Origin: Ewingella americana
Lineage (GTDB): Bacteria; Pseudomonadota; Gammaproteobacteria; Enterobacterales; Enterobacteriaceae
Direction: 5' to 3'
Assembly (NCBI RefSeq): GCF_006438725.1
Contig: NZ_RCZD01000011.1
Coordinates: forward strand, 62,001-126,000
DNA length: 64,000 nucleotides
Below the pieces are notes generated by a model, which searched no databases, had not been told where the DNA came from, and worked only from the letters and a program-made list of their open reading frames with translations. The translations under genes and the position numbers were made by a program. Below, in pieces: positions 57,659 through 64,000 of this stretch (positions are counted from its first letter, which is position 1; every line of letters starts with the position of its first letter).

Positions 57659-58930
57659 ATGAGTGTACTTTCTTACGTGTCATCGGATAAAGATTCAGCC
57701 TGGGCCACCTATTTGTCTCAGGTTGACCGGGTGCTGCCCTACCTCGGTGAACTGACCCACTGGGCGGATACGTTGCGCCACCCTAAACGGGCGCTGATTG
57801 TTGATATTCCGCTGGAGATGGACGACGGCAGCGTGCGGCATTTCGAGGGATACCGTGTGCAACATAATCTGTCGCGCGGTCCAGGTAAGGGCGGCGTGCG
57901 CTATCACCCGGACGTCACGCTGGAAGAAGTGATGGCGCTGTCGGCCTGGATGACCATCAAAAGCGCCGTGCTGAACCTGCCGTTTGGCGGGGCGAAGGGC
58001 GGCATTCGTGTCGATCCCCGCGAGTTATCGGCCAAAGAGCTGGAGCGTCTGACCCGCCGTTACACCAGTGAAATCGGCAGCATTATCGGGCCGCAGCAGG
58101 ATATCCCCGCGCCGGATGTCGGCACCAATGCGCAGGTGATGGCCTGGATGATGGACACCTATTCGATGAATACCGGGGCGACCACCACCGGCGTGGTGAC
58201 CGGCAAGCCGATCCATCTCGGCGGTTCGCTTGGCAGGGTGAAAGCCACCGGTCGGGGTGTTTTTGTGACCGGCAAGGCGACGGCGGAACGTATCGGCCTG
58301 GCGCTGCCCGGCGCCAGAGTGGCGGTGCAGGGCTTTGGCAACGTGGGGGGCGTGGCGGCTGAGCTGTTTGTCGCCGAGGGCGCACAAGTGGTGGCGGTGC
58401 AGGATCACAGCGCAACCTTGTTCAATGAGCAGGGGCTGGACATTGCGGCACTACAGGAATATCAACAGGCACACGGCAGCATTGCCGGTTTCCCGCAGGC
58501 GAGAGTGATAACACATGAAGCGTTCTGGGAAGTAGAGTTTGAAATTCTGATACCGGCCGCGCTCGAAGGGCAGATCACGCCGGAAAGGGCGCAGCGGCTG
58601 ACCTGCAAACTGGTGCTGGAAGGGGCCAACGGCCCGACGTTTCCGGCGGCTGATGATATTTTGCGTCAGCGTGGCATCGTGGTGGTGCCGGATGTGATTT
58701 GTAATGCGGGTGGCGTAACCGTGAGCTATTTCGAATGGGTGCAGGATTTCTCCAGTTTCTTCTGGAGCGAAGACGAGATAAACCAGCGGCTGGACCGTAT
58801 TATGCAGGAGGCGCTGGCTGCTGTGTGGCAGAAGGCGGATTCGCTCGGCATCACCCTGAGAACTGCCGCCTATGCCGTGGCCTGCGAACGCATCCTGATG
58901 GCCCGCAAAGAGCGCGGCCTCTATCCGTGA
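57659..58930 (+). CDS. Glutamate dehydrogenase
   Basis: A 423-residue enzyme interconverting glutamate and 2-oxoglutarate plus ammonia. It has the glutamate-site motif [18 protein letters not shown] near residue 75, [16 protein letters not shown] near 106 and the dinucleotide site VQGFGNVGG near 222. The 420-residue size and sequence type resemble hexameric catabolic, NAD-preferring forms such as GudB/RocG rather than GdhA. The ATG at 57659 follows a GAGGCGAG site. With the upstream aminotransferase, it can recycle the amino acceptor. Confidence 0.92.
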   Translation: MSVLSYVSSDKDSAWATYLSQVDRVLPYLGELTHWADTLRHPKRALIVDIPLEMDDGSVRHFEGYRVQHNLSRGPGKGGVRYHPDVTLEEVMALSAWMTIKSAVLNLPFGGAKGGIRVDPRELSAKELERLTRRYTSEIGSIIGPQQDIPAPDVGTNAQVMAWMMDTYSMNTGATTTGVVTGKPIHLGGSLGRVKATGRGVFVTGKATAERIGLALPGARVAVQGFGNVGGVAAELFVAEGAQVVAVQDHSATLFNEQGLDIAALQEYQQAHGSIAGFPQARVITHEAFWEVEFEILIPAALEGQITPERAQRLTCKLVLEGANGPTFPAADDILRQRGIVVVPDVICNAGGVTVSYFEWVQDFSSFFWSEDEINQRLDRIMQEALAAVWQKADSLGITLRTAAYAVACERILMARKERGLYP

Positions 58931-58942
58931 AACGCTCAGCCG

Positions 58943-59362
58943 TTATTTGGCTGACTGACGTTTTTGCATAATGCGGTAGAGATTATTTTCCACCCAGTCA
59001 GTCAGGCCAGTGAGCTGCACCTGCACTTCGACGCCCATCCCGGTCAGGGTGTATTCGACGTGCGGGGGCACCACCGGGTAAGCGATCCGGTCAATAAAAC
59101 CATCGGCCTCCAGCGCCTGTAACGTCTGCGCCAGCATTTTTTCACTGACGCCGCCAATTTTGCGGCGCAGTTCGCTAAAACGCATCGTTCCATCGCCCAG
59201 CGCAATCAGAATCAACACGCCCCAGCGGCTGGTGATGTGGCTCAGCACTTCCCGTGACGGGCAGTGGGCGCTCATCACTTCACCCCGGCGCAGCCGTTCG
59301 CTCAGGCTGTTTACCGCCACCTGATCTTCAATGATGTCATGCTTGACCGATGTTAATTTCAT
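58943..59362 (-). CDS. qorR: HxlR-family redox-type regulator QorR
   Basis: A 139-residue winged-helix repressor closely resembling E. coli YtfH/QorR: SAHCPSREVLSHITSRWGVLILIALGDGTMRFSELRRKIGGVSEKMLAQTLQALEADGFIDR. The Cys in HCPSREV is the one near the N-terminus that senses quinones in this family (a known property of QorR/YodB-type proteins, assumed here). It is divergent from qorB with an inverted repeat between them. Confidence 0.9.
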   Translation of the reverse strand: MKLTSVKHDIIEDQVAVNSLSERLRRGEVMSAHCPSREVLSHITSRWGVLILIALGDGTMRFSELRRKIGGVSEKMLAQTLQALEADGFIDRIAYPVVPPHVEYTLTGMGVEVQVQLTGLTDWVENNLYRIMQKRQSAK

Positions 59363-59399
59363 ACTAACCTTTTTGTACGTACTTACGAAAAGTTAGTAT
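59361..59399. promoter_or_regulatory. Operator candidate between qorR and qorB
   Basis: ATACTAAC at 59361-59368 and GTTAGTAT at 59392-59399 are perfect inverted repeats, with a GTACGTAC palindrome (59375-59382) between them. It overlaps the qorR start, as expected for an autoregulating HxlR repressor. Confidence 0.6.
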
Positions 59400-59493
59400 A
59401 TCGCATAGGATATTTTCCACGGACGCGATTTTAAGATTGTTTCGTCATAAGACGGTCGTCCCCCGCATCATTTATCACTTTCGGAGAAACATC

Positions 59494-60351
59494 ATGATTG
59501 CTATTACCGGTGCCACCGGCCAGCTTGGCCGCCTTGTTATCGCTGCATTGTTGAAGAAAGTGCCTGCGAGCCAGATCATCGCCGCAGTGCGCAGCCCGGA
59601 AAAAGCCAAAGACCTGGCTGACCTCGGCATTGAGGTGCGCAAGGCAGATTACAGCCAGCCTGCGACGCTGGAGAGCGCTTTTAAGGGCGTGGAAAAATTA
59701 CTGCTGATCTCCTCAAGCGAAGTCGGCCAGCGTGAAGCCCAGCATCAGGCGGTCATCGAGGCCGCGAAACGTGCCGGTGTGAAACTGCTGGCCTACACCA
59801 GTCTGCTGCATGCTGACAAAAAGCTGCTCGGCCTGAGTGCTGACCATCTGGCGACAGAAGCCGCGCTGCGCGCATCCGGCCTGCCGGTAGTGGTATTGCG
59901 TAATGGCTGGTATCACGAAAACTACGCGGCGAGTATTGTTCCGGCGCTGGCGCACAACGCATTTATTGGCGCGGTGGGAGAAGGGCGTATTTCGTCGGCT
60001 GCACGTCAGGACTATGCTGAAGCGGCTGCTGCAGTTTTGGTGCTGGAAAATCAGGCGGGCAAAGTGTACGAACTGGCCGGAGACGAAAGCTACACGCTGG
60101 CAGAATTCTCGGCAGAAATCGCCCGTCAGTCCGGTGAAACGGTGAACTACGTTAATCTGCCACAGGCCGAATTTGCCAAAGCACTGATCGGTGCCGGGCT
60201 GAATGAGTGGCTGGCGAATATGCTGGCGGATTCCGACGCCGGTGCAGCCAAAGGCGGGTTGTTTGATGACAGCCACACCCTGAGCAAATTGATTGGGCGT
60301 AGTACCACGCCTTATCAAGAGGTGATCGCTGCCACGCTGAAAGCTCGCTGA
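59494..60351 (+). CDS. qorB: NAD(P)H:quinone oxidoreductase QorB
   Basis: A 285-residue NmrA-type SDR related to E. coli QorB (YtfG), which reduces quinones with NADPH. It has the dinucleotide motif GATGQLGRLV at residues 5-14, ISSSEVGQREAQHQAVIEAAKRAGVK near 70 and RNGWYHENY near 137. The ATG at 59494 is chosen, since the longer frame from 59437 adds unrelated residues. It forms a divergent pair with qorR. Confidence 0.93.
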   Translation: MIAITGATGQLGRLVIAALLKKVPASQIIAAVRSPEKAKDLADLGIEVRKADYSQPATLESAFKGVEKLLLISSSEVGQREAQHQAVIEAAKRAGVKLLAYTSLLHADKKLLGLSADHLATEAALRASGLPVVVLRNGWYHENYAASIVPALAHNAFIGAVGEGRISSAARQDYAEAAAAVLVLENQAGKVYELAGDESYTLAEFSAEIARQSGETVNYVNLPQAEFAKALIGAGLNEWLANMLADSDAGAAKGGLFDDSHTLSKLIGRSTTPYQEVIAATLKAR

Positions 60352-60463
60352 GCCAAAATGTTTGTATGGGGCAGGGTTAGGCCCGGTAGCGCAAACTGTA
60401 TAAAAATATAACTTACTGTTTATATTAATATTTATCATCCACACTTCCCCCTCAGAGGTGTTG

Positions 60464-60661
60464 ATGTTTCATCCCCTGTTGAGTTCTTCCAGACTCCTTA
60501 AAGTTCAGAATGCCCTTTTAGAACAAGGCTACGTCACCACGCGGGTTATGGCCGAGGAGCAGGATCTCACCCAGGGAACTTTTACCCTGATGTTGCAACC
60601 CGGCCGCATTGAGCAGATCCGTCCGGAGCGTGAGCTGCAAGCAACTGTCTTGAAGAGTTAG
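60464..60661 (+). CDS. Small protein of unknown function
   Basis: A 65-residue ORF, MFHPLLSSSRLLKVQNALLEQGYVTTRVMAEEQDLTQGTF... . A GAGG site lies five bases before the ATG. The phase and composition look coding, with a probable helix then a short strand and turn. I do not recognise a family. A hairpin follows it. Confidence 0.55.
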   Translation: MFHPLLSSSRLLKVQNALLEQGYVTTRVMAEEQDLTQGTFTLMLQPGRIEQIRPERELQATVLKS

Positions 60662-60674
60662 TGCGCATTCTAAC

Positions 60675-60703
60675 CACCACGAAATTTCTTTTAAGTCGTG
60701 GTG
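60675..60703. terminator. Hairpin after the small ORF
   Basis: CACCACGA/TCGTGGTG, an 8-bp stem with a 13-base loop, 14 bases after the stop. A weak T-rich tail follows. Confidence 0.45.
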
Positions 60704-60711
60704 TTGATTTC

Positions 60712-60751
60712 TCCTATAATTCCATTATTCTGGAAATATAGAATTATAGGA
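60712..60751. promoter_or_regulatory. ArsR operator candidate
   Basis: Nested dyad: outer arms TCCTATAATTC (60712-60722) and GAATTATAGGA (60741-60751), inner arms TTCCA (60721-60725) and TGGAA (60731-60735). The outer right arm reaches into the arsR ribosome site, so binding would block expression. Confidence 0.7.
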
Positions 60752-60759
60752 GAGTTGCA

Positions 60760-61059
60760 ATGGAACTTAATGACGTCGCTAATGCGCTAAAAGAGCTTGG
60801 CCATCCAACTCGCCTCGCCGTGTATAAGTCGCTGGTGAAGTCGGGGCATGAGGGGGTGCCCGTCGGTGAGTTGCAAAAACGTCTGGACATACCAGCCTCC
60901 ACGCTGAGCCATCATATCGCGGCCCTGGTTGCGGTAGGCCTGGTACGCCAGAACCGGCAGGGCAGAACGCTGTACTGCTTACCACAGTATGAGGTTCTGA
61001 ACGAAATTATGGCCTTCTTTATCGACGAATGCTGCGCCGATAAGGGTCAAAGCTGCTAA
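60760..61059 (+). CDS. arsR: ArsR-family metalloregulator
   Basis: A 99-residue repressor with winged helix [16 protein letters not shown] and [36 protein letters not shown]. It lacks the CVC motif on the recognition-side helix of E. coli ArsR. Instead it has a vicinal Cys91-Cys92 and Cys99 at the C-terminus ([10 protein letters not shown]), the arrangement known from Acidithiobacillus ferrooxidans ArsR (Cys95, Cys96, Cys102), so As(III) sensing by the C-terminal site is likely. AGGAG ribosome site; arsH follows 23 bases later. Confidence 0.88.
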   Translation: MELNDVANALKELGHPTRLAVYKSLVKSGHEGVPVGELQKRLDIPASTLSHHIAALVAVGLVRQNRQGRTLYCLPQYEVLNEIMAFFIDECCADKGQSC

Positions 61060-61082
61060 AGACACCACACAGAGAAAGTAAT

Positions 61083-61805
61083 ATGTCAGATTCGATGAAC
61101 GAACTTAGCAACATTCAGCCTGAAATATTGGATACCCATATCAGCACCGAAAGGTTCTCCCTGACCGCGGGTCTCCACGCTCCACGAATTTTGATGCTTT
61201 ACGGTTCAGTGCGGGAAAGGTCATACAGCCGTCTGGCTACGGAAGAGGCTGCCCGACTGCTAACGGCTATGGGGGCTGAGGTTAAAATATTCAATCCTTC
61301 CAGACTGCCGCTCCCTGATGATGCACCGGATACACATCCAAAAGTGCTCGAACTGCGAGAGCTTGTTATGTGGTCTGAAGGTATGGTCTGGTGTTCACCT
61401 GAACGCCACGGGGCGATGACTGGCATCATGAAGGCTCAGATTGACTGGATCCCTCTGTCGGTCGGCGCAGTTCGTCCCTCACAGGGGAAGACGCTCGCCA
61501 TCATGCAGGTTAGTGGCGGCTCTCAGTCGTTTAATGCCCTAAATCAGATGCGCATTCTCGGACGATGGATGCGGATGATCACCATCCCCAACCAGTCCTC
61601 CGTCGCCAAAGCGTTTCTGGAGTTCGATGAGAGCGGCAGGATGAAGCCTTCTGCCTACTACGATCGCATTGTCGACGTGATGGAAGAGCTAATGAAATTT
61701 ACGCTGTTAACCCGTGGCAATGCTGAATATCTGGTTGACCGTTACAGTGAACGTAAAGAAAGCGCCGCCGAGCTGTCCGCCAGGGTTAATCAGAAAAGCA
61801 TTTGA
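61083..61805 (+). CDS. arsH: NADPH-dependent FMN reductase ArsH
   Basis: A 240-residue flavoprotein of the ArsH type. It has the flavodoxin-like fold with [23 protein letters not shown] near residue 40, [24 protein letters not shown] near 100-123 and [22 protein letters not shown] near 140. ArsH oxidises trivalent organoarsenicals and reduces quinones or metals in other bacteria. Here it is paired only with arsR; no arsB, arsC or acr3 is present nearby. Confidence 0.93.
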   Translation: MSDSMNELSNIQPEILDTHISTERFSLTAGLHAPRILMLYGSVRERSYSRLATEEAARLLTAMGAEVKIFNPSRLPLPDDAPDTHPKVLELRELVMWSEGMVWCSPERHGAMTGIMKAQIDWIPLSVGAVRPSQGKTLAIMQVSGGSQSFNALNQMRILGRWMRMITIPNQSSVAKAFLEFDESGRMKPSAYYDRIVDVMEELMKFTLLTRGNAEYLVDRYSERKESAAELSARVNQKSI

Positions 61806-61911
61806 GCACATCGCGGCCTGTTTGTAAGGCCTCGACGGTGCGTCCAGCTTCGACAGATTTCAGAACGGCGATGATCTGGTGCTACGGTAAATGGTCTTTA
61901 TTCGCTGGCTG

Positions 61912-62178
61912 CTATTTCAGAAATATAAAGTCAGCCACCGCCATCAATCCTACGGCAAGCGCGATGAACGCAGCCCCTGTTGCGAAGGCATATTCTGTTG
62001 TCCGTTCTTCTTTGCGGATATCAGTAAAGCGGGCAAGCGCGCGTTTTGCATCCGGTGCGTTTATCTCTTCAAATTGTTTTTCATAGCCCTGACCGGTCAG
62101 CCGAGAGGCTTCGCGTGTGTCTGATCTTTCCAGCACAGCGGTTTGCTTACCCTTTTTAAATAAATAGTAATCTGGCAT
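61912..62178 (-). CDS. Small membrane-anchored protein of unknown function
   Basis: An 88-residue protein from the ATG at 62178, which has a GGAG ribosome site; an earlier in-frame ATG at 62208 is less well placed. The N-terminus is polar (MPDYYLFKKGKQTAVLERSDTREASRL), a charged helix follows, and one hydrophobic segment (FATGAAFIALAVGLMAVADFIF) ends the protein, so it is probably a C-terminally anchored inner-membrane protein. I do not recognise a family. Confidence 0.6.
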   Translation of the reverse strand: MPDYYLFKKGKQTAVLERSDTREASRLTGQGYEKQFEEINAPDAKRALARFTDIRKEERTTEYAFATGAAFIALAVGLMAVADFIFLK

Positions 62179-62767
62179 CAGGTGCTCCACGTAGAAGATG
62201 GTAGTCATTAGATAGCATATCTGATCTGGTTTGATTCAGTGCTCAAGAAATCTGATTTTAGAGCACAGAATCAATGAAAAAATAACGTGCAATGTGGTTA
62301 TGGATAGACTGCAATGCCCTCATTGTCTCTTCCAATATAATTTATTTCAAGGACACACGACTGTAGTCACCTCTTATTAACGCAAAGAATTACAACGAGT
62401 GAGGGAAATAGTCTAAGTATGAAAGAAATACTGTTTCTCTAAAATACCGGTTAGAAGCCCACCTTTTCTCTATTATCGAACTTAACTGTTATGGAAAAAT
62501 AAAACTAAGAATATTTCATTAAAACAATTGGTTATCCCATATATTTTTTGGGGTTGAATGCAATTGTGGTTCTAATGGGAAGAATAATTAATGGCAATAT
62601 TGAGGTGCTCATAGGACTCGTCAGAACTCGTTAAAACAGCTGACTTTTGTAAAAGATCAAAAATAAGCTAACTATTTACTGCCTGACGCCGATAGCTAAT
62701 GGTGCTTCTGTATGGTTTACGTCATGCAGCCTTTTTTAGCCCGGCAATATCTCAGGTAAAAATAAAT
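62179..62767. other. 589-base intergenic region
   Basis: An AT-rich region without a gene that I can support. It must hold the promoters for the divergent small membrane protein and the chemoreceptor. No repeats, octamers or iterons are visible. Confidence 0.4.
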
Positions 62768-64000
62768 ATGACAATTACACAGCGGCTGTTTCTGGTCTTT
62801 TCTCTGCTTTCAGCCTCACTTATCACCCTGGTGATTGTGGCCGTTCTGGTCGTGACGGGGTTTCAGTCGCGCTTTCAGTATGTCCAGAGCAATACCGTGC
62901 CTTCGATTATTGACTTAGGCAAAATGGTGGATGGCAGCAACCAGCTGATTATCTGGATGTACAGGCATGAGAGCTCAACTGATCCGGCCAGACAGGCCGA
63001 GGTTGAGAAAAAACTTAGCGAACTGCTGAGTAGTCTGAAGTCTCTCAATCAGTACTATCTGGATAACGATATTTCCAACGATAGCGATCGGCAGTTGACG
63101 GAGGCGGGCTCCGCCACCATACAAGATTTCCAGAACAGATTGCCGGCCTTCCTGAAAGGCTCCCGTGAACAGAATGCTGCGGTCTCTCTGGTTGAACTCC
63201 AGGGCAACACAGGTGCTGGTGAAGCCGCCCGCCGCCTCATCGACGGCTACAAGAAGCAGTTGCAGTTGAACGTGGACATCGGTGAATCGCTCAAAAGTCA
63301 GAATATCCAAATCTATCAGTTGACGTTCTGGGGCATGATTATAGGGTCAGCAATTGCGATCCTTATCCTCGGCTTATTCACCGTGAGGACGATAACCGGT
63401 ATCCGCAGAAACCTTAACGCCATGCGTTCCACCATGGAGTCTGCCAGTACCCACCTGGACCTGACCCTGCGGGCGGATGACTCCCGTAAAGACGAAATCG
63501 GCCTGACGGCAAGAGCATTCAATGACCTGGTGGAAAATGTTGCTGCCTCGCTGTTGTCCGTGAGCGCTTCCTCCCAGTCCGTCAGTACGGCCTCTGCGCA
63601 GATATCTGCAGGCAACGAGGATCTGTCATCCCGGACCGAGGAACAGGCAGCCTCCCTGGAGCAGACGGCGGCCAGCATGTCAGAGTTGAGTGAAACGGTA
63701 CGGCAGACTGCCGAAAATACCGGTATGGCAAGCCAGCTTTCACAGAATGCCCGCCGGATCTCTGAAGACAGCACAGCCAAGGTCAGTACCATGTTGGGCA
63801 CAATGTCCGATATCAGGAACAGTTCTGAAAAAATCACCGATATTATCTCGCTCATTGAAGGTATTGCTTTCCAGACCAATATTCTTGCACTCAATGCCGC
63901 AGTTGAAGCGGCGCGGGCCGGGGATCAGGGTCGCGGATTTGCGGTGGTTGCCGGTGAAGTACGTAATCTTGCGCAGCGCTCATCGTCTTCAGCCCGTGAG
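62768..64000 (+). CDS. Methyl-accepting chemotaxis protein, 3' end outside the window
   Basis: The frame is open from the ATG at 62768 to the end of the window (411 codons visible). It has a first membrane helix at about residues 7-30, a periplasmic sensing domain of about 150 residues, a second membrane helix near 180-203, HAMP near 205-255, and the signalling tip [36 protein letters not shown] starting near 370. The sensing domain differs from the receptor at 13040-14662. The C-terminal part and any CheR-docking motif lie beyond the window. Confidence 0.92.
   Translation, partial: MTITQRLFLVFSLLSASLITLVIVAVLVVTGFQSRFQYVQSNTVPSIIDLGKMVDGSNQLIIWMYRHESSTDPARQAEVEKKLSELLSSLKSLNQYYLDNDISNDSDRQLTEAGSATIQDFQNRLPAFLKGSREQNAAVSLVELQGNTGAGEAARRLIDGYKKQLQLNVDIGESLKSQNIQIYQLTFWGMIIGSAIAILILGLFTVRTITGIRRNLNAMRSTMESASTHLDLTLRADDSRKDEIGLTARAFNDLVENVAASLLSVSASSQSVSTASAQISAGNEDLSSRTEEQAASLEQTAASMSELSETVRQTAENTGMASQLSQNARRISEDSTAKVSTMLGTMSDIRNSSEKITDIISLIEGIAFQTNILALNAAVEAARAGDQGRGFAVVAGEVRNLAQRSSSSARE

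Noticed and set aside
59427-59438. Two GATT boxes eight bases apart as a satellite octamer array
   Set aside because: Only two units; expected by chance in a 64-kb window.

Overview
The window looks like part of a large plasmid or chromid of an enterobacterium (order Enterobacterales, probably a Rahnella/Serratia-like Yersiniaceae; the family level is an inference from protein likeness). The plasmid assignment rests on a complete maintenance module at 14.8-19.1 kb: a ParF/ParG-type partition operon, a Rep_3-family initiator gene, and a field of about 20 iterons with a DnaA box between them. Most other genes are metabolic, efflux and regulatory genes of ordinary enterobacterial type.

Layout. 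0-5 kb: srfB (5' end outside the window) and srfC. 5-10.8 kb: multidrug efflux locus rarA-oqxAB-oqxR. 11-14.7 kb: cytochrome b561, then a chemoreceptor gene overlapping a sugar-type periplasmic binding protein gene, with no transporter. 14.8-19.1 kb: octamer-repeat centromere, parF-parG, iteron origin, repA. 19.2-25.3 kb: a small conserved protein gene and a peptide-type ABC transporter operon whose binding-protein gene carries a one-base frameshift. 25.3-29 kb: PTS EIIBC, an enolase-superfamily dehydratase and a GntR regulator. 29-31.6 kb: autotransporter remnant, a lone iteron, an MFS exporter and a TetR regulator. 31.6-35.6 kb: alpha-glucoside PTS permease, 6-phospho-alpha-glucosidase and GntR regulator. 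35.7-48.3 kb: AlaX-type editing protein, three MFS exporters with their regulators, an orphan MetQ-like lipoprotein, tehB with an AraC regulator, a frameshifted small gene, and SOS-type yebG. 49-58.9 kb: a same-strand catabolic cluster (RraA-like aldolase, MHS symporter, hydantoinase/oxoprolinase A and B, SDR, aminotransferase, TetR, glutamate dehydrogenase). 58.9-62.2 kb: qorR/qorB pair, two small proteins, arsR-arsH. 62.8 kb to the end: a second chemoreceptor cut by the window edge.

The most notable structure is the 1.1-kb region upstream of parF. It is built of 8-bp units in which the tetramer AATC, or its reverse complement GATT, sits at positions 2-5. Long runs keep exact 8-bp phase up to the parF ribosome binding site. 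This is the box-plus-4-bp-spacer layout described for the TP228 parH centromere, but much larger and with a different box. Short arrays of the same octamers occur at 11.66, 25.31 and 40.0 kb. Isolated copies of the replication iteron occur at 29.47 kb and, as a perfect inverted copy, at 41.59 kb. The plasmid therefore appears to carry dispersed satellites of both its centromere and its origin. This is inferred from sequence pattern only.
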